Shown here in pieces: positions 1 through 6,569 of a stretch of DNA of 24,742 bases (positions are counted from its first letter, which is position 1; each line of letters starts with the position of its first letter). A program made the translations under genes and the position numbers. The notes below the pieces were generated by a model. The model was not told the origin of the DNA. It did not search any database and worked only from the letters and a program-made list of their open reading frames with translations. Source of the DNA: VBKO01 sp036393835 (GTDB taxonomy: Bacteria > Myxococcota > Myxococcia > Myxococcales > 40CM-4-68-19); the NCBI GenBank assembly GCA_036393835.1, contig DASWGI010000383.1:1-24742 (forward strand), written 5' to 3'.

Positions 1-699
1 CTACGGCTTCTTGGTCGTCTGCGTGCCCAGCTCGCCGCGGCGGACGAGCCCCTTGTCCTGGAGGATCTCGACCAGGGCGCGGAAGGCGCGCCCCTGCGAG
101 TTGAGCTGCTTCTCCAGCCGGACGAGCAGGATGCGCAACTCGGCGATCGCGTCGCCCTGCGCCGCCGCGGGGGCCACCGCGCCGGCCGCCAGCTCCCCGT
201 CGCCGTTGCGCTGGGTGACGCCTGGGATCGATCGGAGCGGCTCGCCGAGCTTGCCCGCCTGCGCCGCCGGGTCGCCGAAGTAGTACTGCCGCACGGCCCG
301 GTCGATGCTGCTCATGGTGCAGAGGATCGGCTCCAGCGTGTGCTGCGCGATCCGCGCCACCTCTTGGAGCGTGCCCTGATCGGGCTCGGCCGTCGCGAGC
401 CAGAGGATGCGCCGCTGCGGGTCGACGCGAAGCGGAAACACGCCGTAGCGCTCGCAGGCGTCCACCGGAAGGGCCGAGAGCGCGTCGGGCGCGATCTCCG
501 TCTGGGCCAGGTCGACGGTCTCGAGCCCGAGCTGGGTGGCGAGCGCGTGCACCAGCTGCTCCTCGCTCACGTACCCGAGGTCCACCAGCGTCCGCCCCAG
601 CTTTCCCCCGAAGGCGCGCTGGTCGGAGAGCGCGGCGATGAGCTTCTCCTCGTCGATCACGCCTTGCTGGATGAGGATGTCGCCCAGCTTCGCGCTCAT
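1..699 (-). CDS. Stand-alone MshEN / GspE N-terminal domain protein
   Basis: A 232-residue soluble protein built on the N-terminal domain of type II secretion/type IV pilus ATPases (T2SSE_N, MshEN) without any ATPase domain. Two copies of the pattern [RK]LGxxLxxxGxIxxxxLxxALxxQ are visible at about residues 4-27 (KLGDIL...GVI) and 33-56 (KLGRTL...GYV). In MshE-type proteins this repeated pattern binds cyclic di-GMP, so a c-di-GMP receptor role is inferred; the leading Arg is Lys in both copies. The rest of the domain runs to about residue 143 and ends in an RQYYFGD-like segment. An Ala/Gly-rich linker and a helical, coiled-coil-like tail (about 184-225) follow. The ATG directly abuts the TAG of the upstream lipoprotein gene, so the two are translationally coupled. 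Stop is TAG at 1-3. The domain is secure; the partner is unknown. Confidence 0.85.
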   Translation of the reverse strand: MSAKLGDILIQQGVIDEEKLIAALSDQRAFGGKLGRTLVDLGYVSEEQLVHALATQLGLETVDLAQTEIAPDALSALPVDACERYGVFPLRVDPQRRILWLATAEPDQGTLQEVARIAQHTLEPILCTMSSIDRAVRQYYFGDPAAQAGKLGEPLRSIPGVTQRNGDGELAAGAVAPAAAQGDAIAELRILLVRLEKQLNSQGRAFRALVEILQDKGLVRRGELGTQTTKKP

Positions 700-1701
700 C
701 TACGTTTTCTCCGCGCCGGGCAGGCGCACGATCTCCGCCGTGCCCCGGCGCCCCTGGATGGTGAGCAGCGCGGCCTGGCCCGCGACCCGCGTGCCGTCGC
801 CCACCGGCCAGGGCGTCCGGTCCGCCGCGCCGGGGTTCAGGTAGAGCTGGTCGGACGCCCGGCCGGGCGCGAGAGGCGCTCCGCCGCCATCGATCGCGCG
901 GCCGCCCGATTCCCAGACCTGGCCGAAGATCCCGAACGGCGCGCGCCGCGGCGAGAGCAGCGGGACGATGCGCGCGTCGCCCACGTTCTGCCCCTCGCTC
1001 ACGTCGAGGGCCGACCGGTCGCGTCCGCGGGGCGGGATCGCCATGACCAGCACGGCTGGCGGCTCCTTCGCCGGCAACCGGTCGAGGTAGGCCGCCAGCG
1101 CGTCCAGGTCGCGCTGCACGTAGACGCACGCGCCGTCCGCGTGGAGCAGGCGGCGGTCCATGGTGCCGGGCAGTCCCACGATGAGCGCGTCGCCCGCGTC
1201 GGCCACCCGCGTGTGCGAGAGGTCCCAGACCTTGGCGCCCTTCTTGCGCAGCTCGGCTTCCGCGGCGTCCAGCTCGCTGCGCACCTCGCGGTTGCCGGGG
1301 GCGACCAAGAGCGGCAGGCCCGTGTCGGTGAGCACCCCCAGAAGCGTCTCCTGCTCGTCCGGGTTGTCGCCCACGTCGCCGTCAGCGACCAGGACGTCCG
1401 CGCCGCGCTTCACGACCTCCGCCGCCAGCTTTCGCAGGTGCGCCACGTTCTCGTCGTCGGCGTCCTTCAGACCGGCGAAGACGCCGATGCGCAGGATGCC
1501 GGTCGCCGGCCGGATCTGGACCCTGGCACCCGGCAGCTCCAGGGGCGCCGCGCAGCTCGCGTCGCTGCGCTGCTGCGCGGCCGCGGGCGCGGTGGGCTGC
1601 GCCGGAGGAGCGAGCGGGGCGGCGCCGTTGGAGGCCGGCTTCTGCGTGCACGCCGCCAGCAGGGCCCCACAGCACCACGCGATGTGCTTCGATCGCGCCA
1701 T
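700..1701 (-). CDS. Lipoprotein with a degenerate metallophosphoesterase fold
   Basis: A predicted lipoprotein of 333 residues. The ATG at 1699-1701 was chosen over an upstream in-frame start (1755) because it gives a short basic N-terminus, a hydrophobic stretch and a lipobox LAAC with Cys18. A Pro/Ala-rich linker (about 21-60) leads to a domain laid out like a calcineurin-type metallophosphoesterase. The landmark motifs are eroded: D-x-H is replaced by GLKD (77-80), GDVGD (108-112) is retained, GNH[DE] reads GNRE (136-139), the later His is PP (223-224) and GHxH reads GQVW (260-263), followed by NPGAAD (289-294). It is probably catalytically dead and perhaps binds a ligand or protein on the envelope; this is inference. 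It lies between a response regulator and a MshEN protein on the same strand. A TACACT -10-like hexamer (1708-1713) sits 6 nt before the start. The family call is moderate. Confidence 0.65.
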   Translation of the reverse strand: MARSKHIAWCCGALLAACTQKPASNGAAPLAPPAQPTAPAAAQQRSDASCAAPLELPGARVQIRPATGILRIGVFAGLKDADDENVAHLRKLAAEVVKRGADVLVADGDVGDNPDEQETLLGVLTDTGLPLLVAPGNREVRSELDAAEAELRKKGAKVWDLSHTRVADAGDALIVGLPGTMDRRLLHADGACVYVQRDLDALAAYLDRLPAKEPPAVLVMAIPPRGRDRSALDVSEGQNVGDARIVPLLSPRRAPFGIFGQVWESGGRAIDGGGAPLAPGRASDQLYLNPGAADRTPWPVGDGTRVAGQAALLTIQGRRGTAEIVRLPGAEKT

Positions 1702-1757
1702 GCCGCCAGTGTACGCGAATGGCTGGCCGCCGCCGTGAAACGTCTTCAAGAGCACAG

Positions 1758-1782
1758 CGCCGCCCCAGGGGGCGGCGACTGT
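1758..1782. repeat. GC-rich palindrome with conserved flank, copy A
   Basis: The intergenic gap 1702-1791 holds an inverted repeat, GCGCCGCCC and GGGCGGCG around a short centre, followed by ACTGT on the plus strand. The same core and the same right flank (GGCGGCGACTGT) recur at 14823-14846, and both are preceded by GTGAAA. It has no T tract. It could be a REP-like element, a protein site or a transcript hairpin. Confidence 0.4.
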
Positions 1783-1791
1783 CAGCGGCGG

Positions 1792-2142
1792 CTAGCCTTC
1801 CAGGGCCTGGAACAGCTCCTCGCGCGTGGCGGGCTTCTTGACGAATCGGTCGACCACGCCTGCGGAGCTGAGCGCCTCGATCCCGGGAATATCGCGACCT
1901 GAAGTGAGCACCTTGCGCAGGCCCGGCCGCGTGGCGAGCTGCACGAGAAGCCAGGCGCCGTTCCGGCCCGGCAAATCGTAGTCGGTCAGGACCGCCGCGA
2001 ACTCGGCCACGGCGGCCATGCGCGCCGCTTCCTCCGCCGACACCGCGGTGGCGATCGCGAAACGGTCCGCGAGGAGCCGGCGCAAAGCATGCAGCACGCC
2101 GGGCTCGTCGTCGACGAGGAGCAGCAAAGGTGGGCGGGCCAT
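1792..2142 (-). CDS. Receiver-only response regulator
   Basis: A single CheY-like receiver domain of 116 residues with no output domain. The acidic pair D11-D12, the phospho-acceptor D54 in the TDYDLPG motif, the T80-S81 switch position and K103 in the VKKP motif are all present, so it should be phosphorylated normally. It is cytoplasmic and would act through protein-protein contacts; no kinase is adjacent, the nearest being the histidine kinase at 12853-14721. The ATG at 2140-2142 follows GGCAGG, and a consensus TATAAT lies 10 nt upstream (2153-2158, minus). That promoter overlaps the palindromic operator shared with the divergent S24 repressor, so control by that repressor is likely. A lipoprotein and a MshEN gene follow on the same strand after 90 bp. 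Confidence 0.9.
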   Translation of the reverse strand: MARPPLLLLVDDEPGVLHALRRLLADRFAIATAVSAEEAARMAAVAEFAAVLTDYDLPGRNGAWLLVQLATRPGLRKVLTSGRDIPGIEALSSAGVVDRFVKKPATREELFQALEG

Positions 2143-2152
2143 CCTGCCAGGA

Positions 2153-2195
2153 ATTATAGTTCACAACTCATGAGTGGTACAACTCAAGAGCTCTA
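2153..2195. promoter_or_regulatory. Divergent promoter with nested palindromic operators
   Basis: On the minus strand a perfect TATAAT (2153-2158) serves the response regulator. Upstream of it lie two 12-bp direct repeats, ACAACTCATGAG (2164-2175) and ACAACTCAAGAG (2180-2191), with a 16-bp period and 11 of 12 matches. Dyads are nested in them: ACTCATGAGT (2167-2176, perfect), GAGTGGTACAACTC (2173-2186, six of seven pairs) and AGAGCTCT (2188-2195, perfect). The adjacent gene encodes a CI/LexA-like repressor, so these are the natural candidate operators. The segment is also clearly less GC-rich than its surroundings. Confidence 0.6.
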
Positions 2196-2279
2196 CAGGA
2201 TAGCCGAGGGTAGGTGCCCCGCGCCCCCGGCTCCCCGCACGCGCACGGAAGGTCCGAGCTGAAGGAGCGGCCGGCGGTC

Positions 2280-3011
2280 ATGCGGGCGTTTCGCGAGGAG
2301 CAGCGGCGCCTGGGCGCGCGCCTGAGGGCGCTGCGCGAAGATCGAGCGCTGACCCAGGAACAGGCCGCCGAGCAAATCGGCTTGCATTCCAATCACCTGC
2401 AGCGCCTCGAGCGCGGGGCCGCCAACGTGACGCTTGCGACTCTGGTCGCCCTATCGCTCGCATACCGGGTGTCCATCCGCTCGCTCTTCGAGGAGCCGCG
2501 CTCCAGGCGCGAGCCGCAGCCTTTCCGCCGCATTTCGTCCGACAAGGTGCGCCCTTTCCGCAACGCCGTCCCGCTCTATTCGCTCAAGGCGGCCGCCGGC
2601 CGATTCGGGGCGCAGCAGGAGGTCGAGCCGGAGGACTGGGTGCGCCCGTTGGGACGGACCCGGCCCGGCAGGGGGCTCTTCGTCGCCCAAGTCGTCGGCG
2701 ACTCCATGCGGCGCCGCATTCCTAGCGGGGCGTATTGCTTGTTCCGCCACCCGGTGGTGGGGAGCCGGAACGGGCGCGTGCTCCTGGTGCAGCACAGGCA
2801 GATCCACGATCCGGACCACGGCGGCCGGTACACGGTGAAGGTGTACCGAGGCCGCAAGCAGCACGTGGGAGCGGAGGTCGGACGGACCGTGGAGGTGAGG
2901 CTCGAACCCGACACGGACGTGCCGGGATACCGCCCCATCGTGCTCCGCGGTCTGGAAGAGGGCGAGCTGACCCTCATCGCCGAGTTGGTCGAGGTGCTTC
3001 CCGGCGCCTGA
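2280..3011 (+). CDS. XRE-S24 family transcriptional repressor (CI/LexA-like)
   Basis: A 243-residue regulator with an XRE-type helix-turn-helix (about residues 11-70, with LTQEQAAEQIG and an LQRLERG recognition region) and a C-terminal S24 (LexA/CI) domain. The serine-lysine dyad is present: S142 in GDSM and K187 in TVKVYRG. LKAAAG contains an Ala106-Gly107 bond at the position where LexA and CI self-cleave, so DNA-damage- or stress-triggered autoproteolysis is plausible. Some S24 regulators keep the fold without being cleaved. The ATG at 2280 is preferred because AAGGAG lies 12 nt upstream; an in-frame GTG at 2214 would add 22 uncharacteristic residues. It is divergent from the response regulator and shares a palindrome-rich spacer. 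No phage genes are visible nearby, so it is probably a chromosomal stress regulator. Confidence 0.88.
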   Translation: MRAFREEQRRLGARLRALREDRALTQEQAAEQIGLHSNHLQRLERGAANVTLATLVALSLAYRVSIRSLFEEPRSRREPQPFRRISSDKVRPFRNAVPLYSLKAAAGRFGAQQEVEPEDWVRPLGRTRPGRGLFVAQVVGDSMRRRIPSGAYCLFRHPVVGSRNGRVLLVQHRQIHDPDHGGRYTVKVYRGRKQHVGAEVGRTVEVRLEPDTDVPGYRPIVLRGLEEGELTLIAELVEVLPGA

Positions 3012-3022
3012 CTCGAGCGTGT

Positions 3023-4408
3023 CTACGGGACGTGCGGCGGCAGCGTCCGGCCCAGGCGCGAGCTGACCGCCGCGCCCAGCGCGAAGAACTGCAGCAGGGC
3101 CAGGAGCGGCACCCCCAGCCAGGGCACGAAGGCGAGGAGCAGCAGGACCACGATGCCCATTCCCAGGGCGGCGGGAGGCACGAAACGCTGCCCGGGTCCG
3201 GCCGGAAGCGACTCGCCCAGCCGCAGCGCCAGCGAGGAGACGCCGAGGGTGATGGCGAGGAAGATCATCACCGGGAGGAGCGGCACCAGCGGGATGCCGA
3301 TCACCGAGATGAGCAGCAGCAGGCCGAGCGGGAGCAGCAGGAGCCAGCAGAGGAACCCGACCAGGAAGCTCTTCAGCGGCTGCTCGAACATCGCGTGCCC
3401 CACCTGGCGGACGCGCTCGGGCCACAGCCGCAGCGCGAGCAGGCCGATCAGGTAGACCACCGCGAACAGCGCCAAGGTGGGGAAGAAGCCGAACGGCCCC
3501 AGCGAGGAGAGGATGGAGTGCCGGCGCGAGGGGCGGAACAGCTTGCCCAGGCCGATCTGCACGTGCTCGCCCATCACCTGGCCGCCGCGCTGCACTTCCA
3601 CCTCGCCCAGGATCGCCGCCGTGTCGCCCAGCACCACCGCGCCCGGGTCGATCACGGTGCTGCCAAAGATGCTGACCGCGTCGCCCTGGACCACGCTGTT
3701 GGGCTCCAACTCGATCGAGCCGCCCACGTTGACCACATCTCCCTGGACCACCGTTCCGGCGGGCACCACCAGGTCGCCCTGGAAGACGCGGACCATGTCG
3801 TGCCCGTGGGCGGCGCGCGTGCCTTTCCCGCGGCGCTCGCGCCGGCGGGTGTGCTCGACGAACATGCCGGCGCTGCCCGGTCCCGGAGCGGGCACCACCA
3901 CCAGCTTGCCGCGGTGCAGGACGCCCATCGAGCCGCTCGCCTTGAGCACCTCCCGCAGGGCCTCGCGCGGGTCGACTTCCTTCACGTCGACGTCGATCCG
4001 CTCCTTCCCCACCCCCACCAGGGTCAGCGACCAGCCGGCGGTGCGGGCGATGCGGTGCAAGACGCCGACGGCGGGCACGTTCCGGGCCGTCTCGGAGAAG
4101 GGGGGAAGGTCGTGCTCGGGCTCGTGAAGGATGGCAGACGCCGCTTCTCCGAAGCGCAACTGGACGTGGCCGCCCTGCGGTTTCGAAGGCGCCGGCGGCA
4201 CCGCCTCGAGGTCGGAGTCCGCGTCCGCATCGGCGTCCGCGTCGTCGTCCTGCGCCTGCTCCTCGTGCCGCTGCACGATCGCGCGCACCTTCTCGGAGAT
4301 CCGGGTGCTGCCGCCGCCCTCGGCGAAGTGGTCGACGATCGCGTGGGCGCCCGAGCGCACCGTGCCGGATACACTGAAGGCGAGGAGCAGCGCGAGGGAC
4401 GAGATCAT
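3023..4408 (-). CDS. STN/bactofilin-like multi-pass membrane protein of a sigma-factor operon
   Basis: A 461-residue protein. In order: a hydrophobic N-terminus (about 1-15, possible signal or anchor), an acidic Asp-Ala repeat (54-66), a secretin/TonB short-N-terminal-like domain (about 108-173), and a turn-repeat region (about 205-290). That region has recurring VxQGDxVxxxG, GDxxxIxG and GxVxGExV units like bactofilins (polymer-forming cytoskeletal proteins). The C-terminal third has four or five membrane segments (about 310-330, 347-371, 372-395, 412-432, 433-452). The ATG at 4406-4408 starts 2 nt after the anti-sigma stop, so the three genes form one operon. By context it is an envelope-stress effector or sensor; this is inference. 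The protein ends 11 bp from the convergent repressor. Domain boundaries are by eye. Confidence 0.75.
   Translation of the reverse strand: MISSLALLLAFSVSGTVRSGAHAIVDHFAEGGGSTRISEKVRAIVQRHEEQAQDDDADADADADSDLEAVPPAPSKPQGGHVQLRFGEAASAILHEPEHDLPPFSETARNVPAVGVLHRIARTAGWSLTLVGVGKERIDVDVKEVDPREALREVLKASGSMGVLHRGKLVVVPAPGPGSAGMFVEHTRRRERRGKGTRAAHGHDMVRVFQGDLVVPAGTVVQGDVVNVGGSIELEPNSVVQGDAVSIFGSTVIDPGAVVLGDTAAILGEVEVQRGGQVMGEHVQIGLGKLFRPSRRHSILSSLGPFGFFPTLALFAVVYLIGLLALRLWPERVRQVGHAMFEQPLKSFLVGFLCWLLLLPLGLLLLISVIGIPLVPLLPVMIFLAITLGVSSLALRLGESLPAGPGQRFVPPAALGMGIVVLLLLAFVPWLGVPLLALLQFFALGAAVSSRLGRTLPPHVP
4211..4250 (-). repeat. Imperfect 6-bp repeat encoding an Asp-Ala tract
   Basis: Imperfect tandem units of the type GACGCG/GACGCC (minus strand) encode the acidic DDDADADADADSD tract of the membrane protein. 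Units of 6 bp change length in frame, so strains may differ in tract length. Confidence 0.6.
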
Positions 4409-4410
4409 GG

Positions 4411-4926
4411 CTACGAGCTCGCGGGGGCGGGGTCGGTGCCGGCGCGCAGCGCGCGAATCAGGACCAGCAGGATGGCTGCGCCGAAGACGAACGCGCCGAG
4501 CCCGAGCGGAAGGCGCGCGGCCTCGAGCACCGGGGCCGCCGCCGAGACGACGTGCCGCCCCACCGTCCACATCTCCAGGAACCAGTTGACGTGCGCGGTC
4601 GGGGCGGCGGACAGGGCCCAGCCCAGGATGGCGAAGACGCCGACCGCGGCCGCGGGAATGGCGGCCAGCACGGTGTGCCGGCGCTGCGCGAGCGCGTGCT
4701 CGCGGTGTTCCACCGCGTGCAGCACGCCCGAGGTGAAGTCGGGCGGGAGCATCGGGTCCTGCAACGTGGCGAGGCGGTGCACCAGCGCGCCGTACATGGA
4801 CAGCTCGGCGCCGCACTCCGCGCAGGAATCGGCGTGCTCGCGCGCGTCCATGCCGTCGGGTCCGCGCAGCGTGCCGTCGGCCAGGCCCTGGATCTCCTCC
4901 TCGCTGAGGTGGACGAAGGCGCTCAT
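4411..4926 (-). CDS. Zinc-finger anti-sigma factor, membrane-bound
   Basis: A 171-residue anti-sigma factor of the zf-HC2 (RsrA/ChrR-type) class. The cytoplasmic N-terminus carries the H31-x3-C35-x2-C38 zinc motif in the HADSCAEC segment, and two membrane segments follow (about 85-108 and 139-160). Such proteins hold their cognate ECF sigma factor inactive at the inner membrane until an envelope signal or redox change releases it. The start overlaps the sigma gene stop by ATGA (4923-4926), typical of a co-translated sigma/anti-sigma pair. The downstream STN/bactofilin-like gene begins 2 nt after its stop. Confidence 0.92.
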   Translation of the reverse strand: MSAFVHLSEEEIQGLADGTLRGPDGMDAREHADSCAECGAELSMYGALVHRLATLQDPMLPPDFTSGVLHAVEHREHALAQRRHTVLAAIPAAAVGVFAILGWALSAAPTAHVNWFLEMWTVGRHVVSAAAPVLEAARLPLGLGAFVFGAAILLVLIRALRAGTDPAPASS

Positions 4927-5573
4927 GGCAGGTGCTCCGCGAGCTTCGACTTCAGCTCCTTGCGGGCCCGGTGCAACCAGGTCATGACGGTGCCCATCGG
5001 GACGTTCAGCGCCATGGCGATCTCAGCATAGCTCTTGTGCTGCACGTGGAAGAGGGCGACCACCTCGCGGTAGCGGGGCGGCAGGGAACCCACGGCGACG
5101 TCGAGGTCGCGCTGCGCCTCGCGCTCCTGGACCGCCTGCTCGCCGCCCACGGCGAACTGGTCGGCCGGCTCGGGCGCCACGCCGGGCTCCGGGTCCTCGC
5201 CGCGCCCCTCGGACACCAGCGCCAGCGTCGGGCGCCGGCGCCGCAGCAGGTCGATGCAGTGGTTGCGGGCGATACGCAGCACCCAGGCGCCGAACGGCTG
5301 GCGCGCGTCGAAGTCGCGGATGCTGGTGTAGGCGCGAACGAACGCCTCCTGGGCCGCGTCGCGGGCTTCGTCGGTGGACCCGACCAGGCGGTAGCAGAGG
5401 CCGAAAACCGAAGTCTTGTGCTTCTCGACCAGCCGCGTGAAGGAGACCTTGTCGCCGGCCGCGGCCGAGCGCGCCCATTCCACCTCGTCGGGGGGGCAAC
5501 CTGGACGCGCCGTCTCGTGCGGTCGGGTCAAGGGAAAGGGGAGCGCGAGGGCCGTGTCCACGTCGAGGACCAA
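4923..5573 (-). CDS. RNA polymerase ECF sigma factor (sigma-70 family)
   Basis: An ECF sigma factor of 216 residues. Region 2 is clear (VFGLCYRLVGSTDEARDAAQ followed by an AFVRAY...F.AWVLRIARNHCIDLLRRR block, about 55-115), and region 4 has LPPRYREVVALFHV plus the helix-turn-helix SYAEIAMALNVPMGTVMTWLHRA (about 162-210). A Glu/Pro-rich linker joins them. It acts with the anti-sigma factor, whose ATG overlaps its stop. The start is uncertain: the frame opens at TTG (5571-5573), with an alternative GTG four codons in (5559-5561). Neither has a convincing ribosome site, and an in-frame TGA lies just upstream. The first about 25 residues are not conserved in the family. Confidence 0.93.
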   Translation of the reverse strand: MVLDVDTALALPFPLTRPHETARPGCPPDEVEWARSAAAGDKVSFTRLVEKHKTSVFGLCYRLVGSTDEARDAAQEAFVRAYTSIRDFDARQPFGAWVLRIARNHCIDLLRRRRPTLALVSEGRGEDPEPGVAPEPADQFAVGGEQAVQEREAQRDLDVAVGSLPPRYREVVALFHVQHKSYAEIAMALNVPMGTVMTWLHRARKELKSKLAEHLP

Positions 5574-5599
5574 CGCCGAGAGGGCGCCACTATTTCACG

Positions 5600-5740
5600 T
5601 CAGCGGGAAAGAAGCCCCAGACGCCGCTCGGCGAGCAGGGTGGCGAGCCCCACCGCGAGGGGCAGGAAGGTCGCACCTGCACCCACCAGGATGAACCGAG
5701 GCGGTTTCCGGCCAGTTACGACACGATCGCATTGCCGCAC
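5600..5740 (-). CDS. Possible small membrane protein (46 residues)
   Basis: A GTG-started frame (GTG at 5738-5740, TGA at 5600-5602) in the spacer upstream of the sigma gene. It encodes a basic N-terminus, one strongly hydrophobic segment (FILVGAGATFLPLAVGLA, then TLLA) and a positively charged end (ERRLGLLSR), the layout of a single-pass small membrane protein. It is on the sigma-factor strand and ends 26 bp before the sigma TTG. There is no clear ribosome site and no recognised homology. In DNA this GC-rich, hydrophobic frames arise by chance, so this is only a candidate. Confidence 0.3.
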   Translation of the reverse strand: MRQCDRVVTGRKPPRFILVGAGATFLPLAVGLATLLAERRLGLLSR

Positions 5741-5779
5741 CGCGTCAGTTCTGAACGCCGCCGCCAACCGGGCCCCTGC

Positions 5780-5785
5780 TAGAGT
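5780..5785 (+). promoter_or_regulatory. TAGAGT -10 element close to the SDR start
   Basis: TAGAGT, followed by GG, ends 7 nt before the ATG of the SDR gene, and no Shine-Dalgarno lies between. No convincing -35 was found. The spacing suggests a leaderless or near-leaderless transcript, as for other genes in this window. Confidence 0.4.
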
Positions 5786-5792
5786 GGCCGGA

Positions 5793-6569
5793 ATGACCGC
5801 GACCTATCCGGACCTGCAGGGACGCGCCGCGATCGTGACCGGGGCCTCGAGCGGGATCGGGCTCGGCATCGCGCAGGCGCTGCTCGCGCAGGGGATGCGG
5901 GTGGCGGTGCACTACCGCGGCGGGCGCGAGGCGGCGGAGGCGGTCTGCGCGGAGCACCCGGGCCGCGCGTTCGCGGTCCAGGCGGATCTGGGCACCGAGG
6001 CCGGGTGCGTGAAGCTCGCGCGTGAGGCGTTGGAGAAGCTCGGGGGAGCGCACGTGCTGGTGCACTCGGCGGGCATCTGGAATGCGGGGCCCATCGAGCA
6101 GATGGACGCCGGCAGGCTGGAAGAGATGTTCCGCGTCAACGTCTTCAGCGCCTTCTACCTGGTGCGCGAGCTGGCGGAGGCGCTGCGGGTGTCGGGGCAC
6201 GGCAGCATCGTGCTCATCGGCAGCACCGCGGGGCAGCGGGGCGAGCAGGGGCACTCGCACTACGCGGCTTCGAAGGGCGCGCTGCAGTCGCTCGCCCTCT
6301 CCCTCGCGGTCGAGCTGGCGCCGCGGATCCGCACCAACGTGGTCTCGCCGGGATGGATCCGCACGCCCATGGCCGAGACGGCGCTGCGCACCATCGGGCC
6401 GCTGGTCGCCTCGACGCTGCCGAACCGGCGCCTGGGCGAGATCGAGGACGTGGTGAACGCGGTCCTGTACCTGTCCTCCGACGCGTCGTCGCACCTGCTC
6501 GGGGAGAACCTCAGCGTCTCGGGAGGCGCCTTGCTGGTGGTGCCGCGCGGGCAGCTGCAGCCGCGATGA
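5793..6569 (+). CDS. Short-chain dehydrogenase/reductase (SDR), FabG-like
   Basis: A classical SDR of 258 residues, an NAD(P)-dependent oxidoreductase acting on an unknown alcohol or ketone. The cofactor motif TGASSGIG (16-23), the D-x-G-like DLG element near 65, an HSAG motif standing for NNAG, and the catalytic set S144, Y157 and K161 (spacing Y-x3-K) are intact. The sequence ends in a GGALLVV-like C-terminus typical of FabG-like enzymes. The ATG at 5793 is preferred because the family N-terminus begins just before the Rossmann strand. The next gene starts inside its stop (ATGA at 6566-6569), so it leads an operon with the radical SAM protein. Its substrate cannot be told from sequence. Confidence 0.9.
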   Translation: MTATYPDLQGRAAIVTGASSGIGLGIAQALLAQGMRVAVHYRGGREAAEAVCAEHPGRAFAVQADLGTEAGCVKLAREALEKLGGAHVLVHSAGIWNAGPIEQMDAGRLEEMFRVNVFSAFYLVRELAEALRVSGHGSIVLIGSTAGQRGEQGHSHYAASKGALQSLALSLAVELAPRIRTNVVSPGWIRTPMAETALRTIGPLVASTLPNRRLGEIEDVVNAVLYLSSDASSHLLGENLSVSGGALLVVPRGQLQPR

